A stretch of 64,000 nt of DNA. Source: Syntrophotaleaceae bacterium (GTDB lineage: Bacteria; Desulfobacterota; Desulfuromonadia; Desulfuromonadales; Syntrophotaleaceae). Below the pieces are notes generated by a model. That model made no database searches, was not told the DNA's origin, and saw only the letters and a list, made by a program, of their open reading frames with translations. The stretch's first letter is position 1; every line of letters begins with the position of its first letter. The stretch covers positions 1,240,001 to 1,304,000 of the forward strand of contig JAWKQB010000001.1 in assembly GCA_041390365.1 (NCBI GenBank), in the 5' to 3' direction. A program made the position numbers and the translations under genes. Shown piece after piece: positions 26,474-34,601 of this stretch.

Positions 26474-27814
26474 TTAACGGCCCCTTCTGTTCATCATGGC
26501 CGAGTCAAGCGGAGGGTTGCCACCTTCGACCTGACGGGCGAAGTCGTGAAGAACCTCCTCGATATTTGAATAACCGTCCGCATCATCATCCCGGTCGGGC
26601 GCATGGGGAATTTTGAAGGGCCGGAACGAAGGCCGGCATTCGGGCCACCCTCCAACCTGTTTCGGACTGTCGATAATCCTGCCCGTTCGCTCCATGACGT
26701 CCCGTAGCACCCTGGCATCGATCGGATCACGGTCACTGGGTCTGGCCCCGACATGGGCCAGTAACCCCTCTTCACTTTTGTGCGCCGCCACCATCCGCAA
26801 AGAATCGGGCCAGTCCAGGGGGGAGGATATTTTTGAAATTTTCCGGTTCGAAGGGCACAGAATCACACCCGCATAGCGGTTTCCGGAAAGGTAGACTTTG
26901 CTGTCGGGGGTGTCCTTGCCAATCTTGATGGCACAGGCGTTCTTTGGAGTGTCTGGACCCGAAATGAACAGGTTACCGACAATGGTCGCCCTTGATGGGC
27001 CTTGCTTCCAGCCGTCGCTGATATGAAAGAAGGATTGGGAACCGGTATTATAAAAGACGTTGTTTACGGCAATCAGGGACACATTGCCGTAAACCAGGGG
27101 ATTCCTGGTTTTGTTATGAGCGAACAGATTGCCCCACAGGGAAAGGTTCTCGATGTTATTACCGACCAGCAACCCCTTGGAATGGGCTCCTTCCGGATGG
27201 ATGGAATGGTTCAACCCCTCGCTGATGATCGAATTCCCGATGGTGACATTTCGCACCCGGCTGCCATCGAGCTTGGCCCAGACCGACATGTTTTCGTCTG
27301 TGGCCCAGCTCACGGAGACATGATCGATCACCACATTTTCGGAAGGGCTGACGATCTTGAGGCCATCCCGGCTCTCGGGATCGGGACCTTTCCGGCCATC
27401 CCCGCACCGGATTTTCAGATGCTGCACCAGAACATCGTGGGTGGCGATGACCAGGCCGGCTCCCTTGAGGGTGATTCCCGGCGATGGAGCGGTCTGTCCG
27501 GCCAGGGTGAAATAGGGATTGGAGACGGTAACCTCCTCGTCCAGTTCAATGATTCCTCCAACCTCGAAAACCACTATGCGAGGACCTTTTCGCTCCAGAG
27601 CTTCCCGCAGGGATCCCTTCCCGCTGTTTTCCAGGGTGGTGACCTTGATGATTCTACCTCCCCTGCCCGCCGGCGTTTCGGTTCCGAATCCCTGGGCTCC
27701 GGGAAAGACGGAAACCGCTTTTTCCCGAGGATGAAAACAGGACATTCCCGACAAAACCGCAAGAAAGAAAATCGTCGATGACAGGACTGCCCCGATCCGC
27801 AGCAGGTGTCTCAT
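26474..27814 (-). CDS. Secreted pectate-lyase-like (PL1-type) beta-helix protein, short form, second cassette
   Basis: 446 residues. The first 26 residues form a hydrophobic signal ending in SGMSC, which may be a relaxed lipobox, so it could be a lipoprotein or a simple secreted protein. The lyase-type domain starts at residue 37 (FPGAQGFGTETPAGRGG), with VIDHVSVSW, and an HNKTRNPLVYG segment at the position of the active-site Arg. The C-terminus has the calcium-loop motif DRDDDADGYSNIEE. It is the short partner of the modular lyase at 27946, mirroring the pair at 8671/10258, but with lower mutual similarity. It probably cuts or remodels the exopolysaccharide. Confidence 0.84.
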   Translation of the reverse strand: MRHLLRIGAVLSSTIFFLAVLSGMSCFHPREKAVSVFPGAQGFGTETPAGRGGRIIKVTTLENSGKGSLREALERKGPRIVVFEVGGIIELDEEVTVSNPYFTLAGQTAPSPGITLKGAGLVIATHDVLVQHLKIRCGDGRKGPDPESRDGLKIVSPSENVVIDHVSVSWATDENMSVWAKLDGSRVRNVTIGNSIISEGLNHSIHPEGAHSKGLLVGNNIENLSLWGNLFAHNKTRNPLVYGNVSLIAVNNVFYNTGSQSFFHISDGWKQGPSRATIVGNLFISGPDTPKNACAIKIGKDTPDSKVYLSGNRYAGVILCPSNRKISKISSPLDWPDSLRMVAAHKSEEGLLAHVGARPSDRDPIDARVLRDVMERTGRIIDSPKQVGGWPECRPSFRPFKIPHAPDRDDDADGYSNIEEVLHDFARQVEGGNPPLDSAMMNRRGR

Positions 27815-27879
27815 CTCAACCTCACAGAAGATTCATGGATTCTAACATTGCGTCAAGTATAGCAGGATTTTGCAGACAT

Positions 27880-27916
27880 AAAAAAAAGGGCCTTCGTGCC
27901 AATGTACGAAAGCCCT
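27880..27916 (-). terminator. Intrinsic terminator after the second modular lyase gene
   Basis: On the minus strand GGGCTTTCGT pairs with ACGAAGGCCC around a short loop and is followed by eight T residues. It starts about 30 bases past the stop at 27946. It separates the riboswitch-controlled transcript from the short lyase gene downstream. Confidence 0.88.
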
Positions 27917-27945
27917 TAAATCTACGTCATATTTTCAAAGGTGGA

Positions 27946-30462
27946 TTATTTCTGCCCCACCTGTACAGCCATCTGGTACAGTTTTTCCTCGATGTTGGTG
28001 TAGCCGTTGCCGTTGTCGTCCCCATTGGGATTGGTCCCCTCATCGAAGGCCCTGTAGGCGTCGGGATAGTTCGGCCAGCCGCCGGGCGCTCTGGTTCCGT
28101 TGCCATCGACGCTGTCCACCCAGCTGCCCTTTTTGTTGACCACTTCACCTGTGGAGGGGTTGGCGATGCGGTTGTCAACGGCATCGCGTTTGGCGGGTCT
28201 TGCCCCGGCATTGGTCAGAACGCTGTTCAGGATATCGTTCTCTTTGGTCAAGTACTTGATGCCGGACAGGGACACCGGAGGAGCCGAGGTGAAGTAACCG
28301 GTGCTTCCCGATTGAACCTTGCCGCCATCATAGTAGTTGGCCGTTTCGTGGACCGCGGTTCCGGAAGGGGAACTGCTTTCGATTTTGATGGCCGCCGGTG
28401 CCGTCGTACCGGGCCCTTTTCGGAAAACATTGCCGACCACGGTTGCCTTGGGAGGGCCGTCTCCCCAACCGTCGCCAATGGAGCAGAAGGAATAGGCACC
28501 GGCATTGTAGAACACGTTGTTGACGATCAGGATCTCCGTACGACCGTAGACCATGGGGTTGCGGGTCTCGTTGTGGGCCTGGAGATTGCCGATGAAAGCG
28601 ATGTTCTTGTTGCGACGTCCGGCCAGATATCCTTTGGAATGCTTGCCGTCGGTATGAACCGAGTAGCGCAGGCATTCGCTGATGATGTTGTTGGAGAAGG
28701 TAACATCACGCACGTCGGTCCAGGTATCGGCGTTTTCATCCACGCCCCAGCTGATGGAACAATGGTCGATCACGACATTGTAGGACGGTTTGAGAATCTG
28801 GACGCCGTCGGGGGGCGAGGTCGCCACCTCGTCGCCGACGCGGATGGCAAGATGCTGCACCAGCACGTCGTTCGTGGTGATCGACAGGCCATACCCCCGG
28901 ATCATGATCCCCTGACCGGGGGCCGTCTGGCCGGCGACTGTGCAATAGGGGTTGCGTATTCTCAGGTTGGAGTTCAGATGAATGGTCCCCCCCACCTCGA
29001 AGACGACGATCCTTGGACCGGACGCTTCCAGGGCGGCCCTCAGGGAGCCGGAACCCGAGTCGTTCAGGTTGGTGACTTTGATGATCTTTCCGCCGCGGCC
29101 GGCCTTGGAATCGGTACCGAATCCCTGAGCTCCGGGGAATATTTTCACCGGACCGGAGATCACGGGATTTTTGGTGCCGCCCGCAGTGGTGTCGCTGTCA
29201 GGCATGGCCGCTGCCGCGACCGACAGCGCATTGCTTTGCGGAAATTCAACGGGGTTCATCTGCGTCCACCGCGCCTCGATCACGAAGCTGTGCTTGGCAC
29301 TGGTATTCAGACCACGGATGGTATGGCTGGTGCCGGTGGTACGGTAGGCGGTGTTGGTATCGTGCCCGTCGATCCAGATGTCGTATCCGCCTGCAGGAGT
29401 GCCGGCCGGATTGTTCGGCATGGTCCAGCTCAGGACATATGTCCCGTTCTCCAGCTTGGCGGTTTGCAGTTGAGGAGCGGGGCAGGGTTTTGCATCCGCG
29501 ATGTTGACCGTCACCGGGACCGCCGTCGACCGGGTCGAGTTCCCTGCCTGATCGTGGGCCAGAGCGGTCAGGGAATGGGTTCCGTTGTTGGCTGCGGTGA
29601 TAGGAATGCTGACCGAATAAGGGCTGGTGGTATCGGTCCCGAGCAGACTGGTGCCGTCATAGAATTCAACCTTGGTCACCCCCGTGTTGTCCTTGGCTGC
29701 AGCGACGATCGTCAGAGTCTGTGCCCTGTTCAGCGCGGTACCGGCGGCAGGACTGGTAATCGCTGCCGTCGGAGGAGCGTCGGCTCCCTGGGCATGAACG
29801 GTCACCGCTTCGGATTGCGGGAAAACCACCGGGCTCGTCTGAGTCCACCGCGCCTCAATGGTGAAGGCCTGAATTTTGTTAATATCCAGTCCGGAAATGG
29901 TCTGACTGGTATCGGTGGTGCGGTAGACGGTATTGGTGTCGTGCCCGTTGATCCAGATGTCGTAACCGCCGGCCGGAGTTCCGTCGGGGTTGTTCGGCAT
30001 GCTCCAGTCCAACAGATACTTTCCGTTTTCCAGTTTTACGGAATGGAGGACGGGCGCCGGATGAGCGGTCGCCGTCTCCACGGTCACTGTTGTGGAACGG
30101 GGGAACTGGGCGGGATTCACCTGGTACCACCGGGCTTCCACGCTGAAGGTGTGCCTCACGTTGGGGTCCAGACCGCTGATGGTCTGGCTGGTGCCGGTGG
30201 TGCGCCATTTGGTTGCGCTATCCTGGCCGTCGATCCAGATGTCGTAGCCACCGGAAGGCACCTGGCTGGTTCCGGCGGGCAAACTCCAGTTCAAGACATA
30301 ATTGCCGTCAACCATTTTTGCGCTATTCAATACAGGGGCCGGATAGGTGGCCGCGGAAGCTTCTCCTGAAAAACCTGATAACAGAGCAAGGCCGATAAGC
30401 CCGCATAGCAGAGTTGAAAAGAAATAATTTCCTGCTTTTCTTCCTGCTTTTCTTGCTGACAT
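27946..30462 (-). CDS. Secreted modular lyase: three Fn3-like repeats, Ig-like domain and PL1-type lyase domain
   Basis: 838 residues from ATG 30462 (AAGGAGAGG upstream; an ATG at 30483 would place that site inside the gene). The signal peptide and first Fn3-like repeat are nearly identical to those of the protein at 10258-13017. Fn3-like repeats start near residues 40, 134 and 329, with an Ig-like domain at about 230-325. The PL1-type beta-helix starts at about 442 (FPGAQGFGTDSKAGRGG), with VIDHCSISW and HNETRNPMVYG. A calcium loop NGDDNGNGYTNIEE closes the protein. The lyase domain is closer to that of 26474-27814 than to the first cassette. It is controlled by a sigma-54-type promoter and a c-di-GMP-I riboswitch. 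Confidence 0.87.
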   Translation of the reverse strand: MSARKAGRKAGNYFFSTLLCGLIGLALLSGFSGEASAATYPAPVLNSAKMVDGNYVLNWSLPAGTSQVPSGGYDIWIDGQDSATKWRTTGTSQTISGLDPNVRHTFSVEARWYQVNPAQFPRSTTVTVETATAHPAPVLHSVKLENGKYLLDWSMPNNPDGTPAGGYDIWINGHDTNTVYRTTDTSQTISGLDINKIQAFTIEARWTQTSPVVFPQSEAVTVHAQGADAPPTAAITSPAAGTALNRAQTLTIVAAAKDNTGVTKVEFYDGTSLLGTDTTSPYSVSIPITAANNGTHSLTALAHDQAGNSTRSTAVPVTVNIADAKPCPAPQLQTAKLENGTYVLSWTMPNNPAGTPAGGYDIWIDGHDTNTAYRTTGTSHTIRGLNTSAKHSFVIEARWTQMNPVEFPQSNALSVAAAAMPDSDTTAGGTKNPVISGPVKIFPGAQGFGTDSKAGRGGKIIKVTNLNDSGSGSLRAALEASGPRIVVFEVGGTIHLNSNLRIRNPYCTVAGQTAPGQGIMIRGYGLSITTNDVLVQHLAIRVGDEVATSPPDGVQILKPSYNVVIDHCSISWGVDENADTWTDVRDVTFSNNIISECLRYSVHTDGKHSKGYLAGRRNKNIAFIGNLQAHNETRNPMVYGRTEILIVNNVFYNAGAYSFCSIGDGWGDGPPKATVVGNVFRKGPGTTAPAAIKIESSSPSGTAVHETANYYDGGKVQSGSTGYFTSAPPVSLSGIKYLTKENDILNSVLTNAGARPAKRDAVDNRIANPSTGEVVNKKGSWVDSVDGNGTRAPGGWPNYPDAYRAFDEGTNPNGDDNGNGYTNIEEKLYQMAVQVGQK

Positions 30463-30556
30463 CCTTTTTCCTCTCCTTGTCATTTTGGGCCCGCCTCATG
30501 CGGGTCCGGGTCACAACGCAGGGATCACAATCGCCTGGGTGCCTTGGAAAAGGCAC

Positions 30557-30589
30557 AAAAAAACGCTTTCTTCGAGATGCAAAGAAGCG
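30557..30589 (-). terminator. Riboswitch-controlled intrinsic terminator (copy B)
   Basis: On the minus strand CGCTTCTT pairs with AAG-A-AAGCG (one bulged A) and is followed by seven T residues. The 5' arm can also pair with AAGCG just after the aptamer (around 30618-30625), giving a competing antiterminator as in copy A. Confidence 0.8.
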
Positions 30590-30626
30590 CCAACAAATCA
30601 CTTTTGAAATGTCAGTACGCTTTCAC

Positions 30627-30730
30627 ATTCTTTTCGGCAGCCCGGCCACCCGTTCCAGTTTCAAAACTGAACGGATCCTCGGCTTTGCGTCCCCGGATCT
30701 CTCCGGGTTTGCCTTTATCGAAGATTGCGA
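30627..30730 (-). ncRNA. Cyclic di-GMP-I (GEMM-I) riboswitch, copy B
   Basis: The minus strand has AGGCAAACC, a stem capped by a GAGA (GNRA) tetraloop, GGGGACGCAAAGCC, then the long second stem ending GGTGGCCGGGCTGCCGAAA. These are the conserved parts of the c-di-GMP-I aptamer, including the tetraloop that docks on its receptor. The base before CAAACC is G, as expected for c-di-GMP recognition. The loop and second-stem sequences differ from copy A while the core and pairing are kept, showing selection for structure. It lies in the leader of the modular lyase gene at 30462. Confidence 0.92.
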
Positions 30731-30849
30731 CTTTCCAGACCTCCCTCTTTTGCCTGCCCCCTGCTTACCGATACCGGGGGGTGATGAGTTAATCTTCAAA
30801 ACCTTCGGCCTGCTGACCGCCAGCAGCCTCTTTGACACTTCCCCCTTTC

Positions 30850-30865
30850 AGCAAGGCTTATGCCA
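30850..30865 (-). promoter_or_regulatory. Sigma-54 (RpoN) -24/-12 promoter of the modular lyase gene, copy B
   Basis: The minus strand reads TGGCATAAGCCTTGCT, matching the -24 TGGCA and -12 TTGCT boxes with exact spacing. The transcript would start near 30838, with a leader of about 375 bases holding the riboswitch. Confidence 0.78.
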
Positions 30866-30906
30866 GCAAATATTTTTACCAAAAAACAACAACTTGCGGA
30901 TTTTTT

Positions 30907-30932
30907 GACAATAGTGATTTCAGCAGTTTAGA
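30907..30932 (-). promoter_or_regulatory. Candidate activator-binding element upstream of the sigma-54 promoter, copy B
   Basis: The minus strand has TCTAAACTGCTGAAATCA followed closely by TTGTC. It matches the element at 13402-13428 at 15 of 18 positions in the first part, with a three-base shift before TTGTC. It may bind the enhancer-binding protein needed for sigma-54 transcription. Confidence 0.35.
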
Positions 30933-31391
30933 CCAGGAAAAATTTTGGTTAATAAAATTGCTCAACATTTCGAAGAATTCGAAGGAAATTCTGGAGAAAA
31001 GGATTTTTTCAATAATCCCCTAGCCATAGGAAGGAATAGTGAATCGGGCAAGGACCAGGCCTGTCAAAATTTGTCTGACGGATCAGGCCATATAACTGAC
31101 GGGGATTTTGGAATGGAGTCTGTCTTTCTATTTAAACTCTTGTTTTCTCGATGTTTTTAGAAAACCTATCCCGGAAAAAATGAATTCCGGCGGAGAATCT
31201 TCAGGTGTTTCCATGCCATCAATTTGTCGTTTTTCGGCAACACAGGAGGGCGGGGTTCCTTTTGGGAGGCAGAACTCCGGCGGTTTCAACCACTGTCGCC
31301 GATCGATGACAAGCCGGCACCAATAAATCGCCCTCGATGGCTCTCCATCGAGGGCGATTCCCGTGGACACTTAGTCGACCCGCATTCTCAA
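30933..31391. other. Intergenic region with a 15-bp perfect inverted repeat
   Basis: No convincing gene is present between the upstream control region of the modular lyase and the stop of the sugar dehydrogenase gene. A perfect hairpin, AATCGCCCTCGATGG with its complement around a four-base loop, lies at 31326-31359. It is about 32 bases after the dehydrogenase stop and probably acts as its terminator, although the following minus-strand sequence (TTATTGG) lacks a real T-run. Confidence 0.55.
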
Positions 31392-33080
31392 TCAGCCTGT
31401 GGAATCCGCAGCCAGGTCAAAATCTTCCCCCGGCCAAGGCTCTTTCATCCCCTTTTTCCTGACCCGGTCCTTGATGCGGTTGACATGCCCCCGGCCAAGA
31501 GCCTTCACCTCGCACCCCAGTTCGAAATAGCGCTCGATCTGATCATCGGTCAGAATGCCGAAGCAATCCACTATCGCAACCGGTCCCCCTGTCATCCGGA
31601 ACACATCCTCCGGCTCCAACTGATAGTAAGGGGCGTGGCGAACCGCAAGGACGACGGCCTCGGCTCCCTCCAGGGCATCGGCAAGGTCGCGGGTCATGGC
31701 GAACCCCTGCAGGTCCTGCTGATTGCGGAAGAACCGGGACAGGCTCATGCCGGTAGCCGGGTAGTGCTCCTGGTTTTCCAGCTCCCACCAATGTTCCACG
31801 TAGGGATCGTGGGCCCGTATCTCGGCTCCCATCTCCTTCAGTTTACGTACCAGCACTTCAGACCCGCTGTAGCGGGTGTCGCCAATATCCTCACGATAGG
31901 AAACCCCGAGAACCGTTATCGGCGTCGCGGCCACGATCTTGCCCATGTTTCTCAAGCTGTCGCGGACCAGCTGCACCACGTGCAGGGCGCGGGTGTCATT
32001 GATATCGATCGCTTCCGGAGTAATCCGGAAGATATCGTTTTCAAACCCCATCAGGTGCCGATAGGCCCACAAACCGAGACCGCCGTCTTTCGGCAGACAA
32101 TAGCCTCCGATGCCCGGCCCCGGAAAAATCATGTTGCTGTGGGTCGGTCGCACCCTGATGGCGTCGATGACTTTGATCAGATCCACCCCGTTGGTTTCGG
32201 CGAACAGCGACCATTCGTGGAGAAAGGCCAGAATGGTGGCGCGGTAGCTGTTCTCCACGATCTTGCAGGTTTCACTTTCAATGGGGCGCTCGAGAACAGT
32301 CAGGGGGAAATCCCGGGTGTTGAGAACTTCCGTCAGAAATTTTTCGATCCGCTGACGGCTCACGGGATTGATCCCACTGCAGACCCGCCAGAAATCACGC
32401 ACAGAGCGGACATATTCCTTGCCCGGCATGACCCGTTCATAGCTGTGGGCCAATTGGGGTTCATCGGCGATGCCGCGATGGCGAAAGGCCTTCTTCAGAG
32501 CCGGGTAGGCGACGTATTCGGTGGTGCCGGGAGGAACTGTGGTTTCGATCAGAACCAGGCATCCGGGAGGTATTTTTTCACCGATAATGGCGAAGCACTC
32601 CTCCAGAGCGCTGATGTCGGCATATCCGGAGCGCAGATTCCCGAGATCGCGTTTGACGAAATCGCACTGGATATCGACAACCACCACGTCGGCGAGCTTC
32701 AGGACATCATAGGTATAGGTGGCGACCAGGTTCTTTTTGTCGCACACGCAACGGCGGATGATTTCCGCCACTTCGGGATCTTCAGCCTTGACCGGGCAGA
32801 TGCCGCGATTGAACAGGGGAATTTTCCAAAAGCTGCGTGTACTGGGTCGTTGCATGCCGATAACGAACTTTGTGGGTTTGCCCGTTTCGGGCTCAACCGA
32901 ATCGGCCACCACTCCCGCCATCACAGCGCCAACAAAGCCGAGTCCCATGACCACGACTATTTCAAAACCTTCCGCCCTTTTTTCCCTGACCACGGCTTCC
33001 AAGCGGTTGAATTCTTCGGCATAGGACCGTTCGTCCGGAAGTTGGAACTTCTCACCATCCGGGCTAACTGAAAACTTCAT
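31392..33080 (-). CDS. Nucleotide-sugar dehydrogenase (UDP-glucose/UDP-HexNAc 6-dehydrogenase family)
   Basis: 562 residues from ATG 33080, chosen for the strong AAGGAGGT upstream. A lead region of about 55 residues precedes the NAD-binding Rossmann motif VVMGLGFVGAVMAG. The central part has ETTVPPGTTEY, the catalytic-lysine region ESETCKIVENSYRA, and GPGIGGYCLPKDGG, whose Cys is the expected nucleophile of the two-step oxidation. The C-terminal domain has VLGVSYREDIGDTRYSGS, where the usual YK is YR. It should make a UDP-uronic acid for the exopolysaccharide, which agrees with the lyase genes nearby. The N-terminal extension and the GYC form of the active site set it apart from ordinary Ugd/WecC. 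Confidence 0.85.
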   Translation of the reverse strand: MKFSVSPDGEKFQLPDERSYAEEFNRLEAVVREKRAEGFEIVVVMGLGFVGAVMAGVVADSVEPETGKPTKFVIGMQRPSTRSFWKIPLFNRGICPVKAEDPEVAEIIRRCVCDKKNLVATYTYDVLKLADVVVVDIQCDFVKRDLGNLRSGYADISALEECFAIIGEKIPPGCLVLIETTVPPGTTEYVAYPALKKAFRHRGIADEPQLAHSYERVMPGKEYVRSVRDFWRVCSGINPVSRQRIEKFLTEVLNTRDFPLTVLERPIESETCKIVENSYRATILAFLHEWSLFAETNGVDLIKVIDAIRVRPTHSNMIFPGPGIGGYCLPKDGGLGLWAYRHLMGFENDIFRITPEAIDINDTRALHVVQLVRDSLRNMGKIVAATPITVLGVSYREDIGDTRYSGSEVLVRKLKEMGAEIRAHDPYVEHWWELENQEHYPATGMSLSRFFRNQQDLQGFAMTRDLADALEGAEAVVLAVRHAPYYQLEPEDVFRMTGGPVAIVDCFGILTDDQIERYFELGCEVKALGRGHVNRIKDRVRKKGMKEPWPGEDFDLAADSTG

Positions 33081-33227
33081 ACGACCTCCTTTTTTCCATT
33101 TCTGGGAATTGATTTGAGAAAATCCTGAATTACCGGCAATTGGCATCGATCCTGGAGCAATTGGAAAAATTTTAGCCTCTCAATTATTCCCCAATGTTTT
33201 TATAAATTCAACCGGGTTGGTTTTTTT

Positions 33228-33260
33228 AAAAAAAAGCCCCTGGAATGAGTTCCAGGGGCC
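33228..33260 (-). terminator. Intrinsic terminator after the apgM-like gene
   Basis: On the minus strand GCCCCTGGA pairs with TCCAGGGGC across a small loop, followed by eight T residues. It lies just past the stop at 33288. Its position before the sugar dehydrogenase leader separates the housekeeping run from the exopolysaccharide locus. Confidence 0.9.
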
Positions 33261-33287
33261 TTTCAGGAAATATGTTCGGTCAACCTT

Positions 33288-34511
33288 TCAAAACTGCCGA
33301 TCTTTTACCAGGCGATCGATCAGGGAATGTCCGCTCTCAACGAACACTTCCGAGGATTCAGCGGCTTTCTCATTGTAGGCGATGTTCCTCCCGGTTCCCC
33401 TCGCTCCTTCCGCTTCCAACGTTGAATCGAACAGCACAAAGGGAACAGGATTGCTGGTGTGCGTTTTTCTGGCCAGGGGCGTGGGGTGGTCGGGCAGCAC
33501 CAGCAGACGGAAATCACCCAGTGCAGGCAGACCATCCATCATGGTGCCGACCACCAGTCGGTCGAAGTTCTCGATGGCCCGGATCTTCTCCTCAAGATTC
33601 CCCATGTGAGAAGCCTCGTCGGGCGCCTCCACATGGACGTAGATATAATCCCTGGTTTTCAAGGCCTCCAGGGCATATCGGGCCTTGGCCTCGTAGTCGG
33701 TATCGATGTAACCGGTGGCACCGGGGACGTTGATGACATCGAGCCCGGCATAGATGCCGATCCCCTTGATCAGATCGACGGCCGAAATGACCGCACCGGT
33801 GATGCCAAACTTTTCCTGCAGGGTTTCCATTTTCGGAGCGCGTCCGTGGCCCCACAGCCAGATGGCATTGGCCGTCGGTTTCCCGGCGGCCAAACGGTCC
33901 AGGTTCACTTTGTGCCCGGTTAAAATTCGGCTGGCGCTGTCAGCCAGCCGCTGAAGCGCATCAGCCCCTTCTCCTTTCGGCAGAAACGAGGCTACGGGCT
34001 GCCCGGTAATGTCATGGGGCGGCGTAAACTCCAGTTGGTCCCGGCCCCCTTTCCAGACCATCAGGTGTCGATAGGAAACGCCGGGATGAAAGGCGAATTC
34101 ACCGCCGCCGAGTTCGGCCTGCAGGGCTTCAATGAGCAGCCTGGCCTCGGCCGTGGAAATATGTCCCGCCGAAAAATCATCCATCACCGTTGTACCGCCA
34201 CGGCTGCCGAGAGTGACCAGATTGAGGCGGAAAGCGATATCCCCGGAGCCGAGGGAGACCCCCATGCTGGCCGCCTCGAGAGGGGATCTGCCGCTGTAGC
34301 ACCGGGCGGGATCGTAACCGAACACTGACAGGTTGGCGACATCGCTGCCGGGGGGAAAACCGGGAGGGATGGTTTGAACCATGCCGAGTATGCCGCGCCG
34401 GGCCAGATCGTCCATGCGGGAGGTATCCGCAGCTTCCAGAGGGGTTTTTCCGCTCAGTTCGGGCATCGGCTCATCGGCCATGCCGTCGCCCAGCAAAATG
34501 ACATATTTCAT
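33288..34511 (-). CDS. ApgM-like alkaline-phosphatase-superfamily protein (phosphoglycerate mutase or proposed homoserine kinase)
   Basis: 407 residues from ATG 34511 (TGAGGA upstream). MKYVILLGDGMADEPMPEL at the start and PGSDVANLSVFGYDP (with the Ser/Asp metal site) are typical of the archaeal-type cofactor-independent phosphoglycerate mutase family. HVEAPDEASHMGN and LPDHPTP carry later metal ligands. A large bacterial subgroup of this family has been proposed to be an alternative homoserine kinase; this protein looks like that subgroup, and a threonine synthase gene is in the same window (46870). It is last in the leftward run mutS-amidase-glnD-xerD. The family is certain; the reaction is not. 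Confidence 0.82.
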   Translation of the reverse strand: MKYVILLGDGMADEPMPELSGKTPLEAADTSRMDDLARRGILGMVQTIPPGFPPGSDVANLSVFGYDPARCYSGRSPLEAASMGVSLGSGDIAFRLNLVTLGSRGGTTVMDDFSAGHISTAEARLLIEALQAELGGGEFAFHPGVSYRHLMVWKGGRDQLEFTPPHDITGQPVASFLPKGEGADALQRLADSASRILTGHKVNLDRLAAGKPTANAIWLWGHGRAPKMETLQEKFGITGAVISAVDLIKGIGIYAGLDVINVPGATGYIDTDYEAKARYALEALKTRDYIYVHVEAPDEASHMGNLEEKIRAIENFDRLVVGTMMDGLPALGDFRLLVLPDHPTPLARKTHTSNPVPFVLFDSTLEAEGARGTGRNIAYNEKAAESSEVFVESGHSLIDRLVKDRQF

Positions 34512-34601
34512 GGAAATCCTCAAAGTTCAGTAAAAGTGCCATTCAACCCAAGCCCGGTCATACCGGTTTCATTGGGAGTCGCAGTCGCACGGGAAAAAGC
34601 T

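Noticed and set aside
27778..30369. Long open frame on the plus strand (863 codons) opposite the second modular lyase gene
   Set aside because: It is antisense to a gene with clear domains, signal peptide and riboswitch; its translation shows only low-complexity Gly/His/Val patterns from GC-rich codons.
31224..33071. Long plus-strand open frame opposite the sugar dehydrogenase gene
   Set aside because: The minus-strand gene has conserved family motifs; the plus frame has none and no ribosome site.
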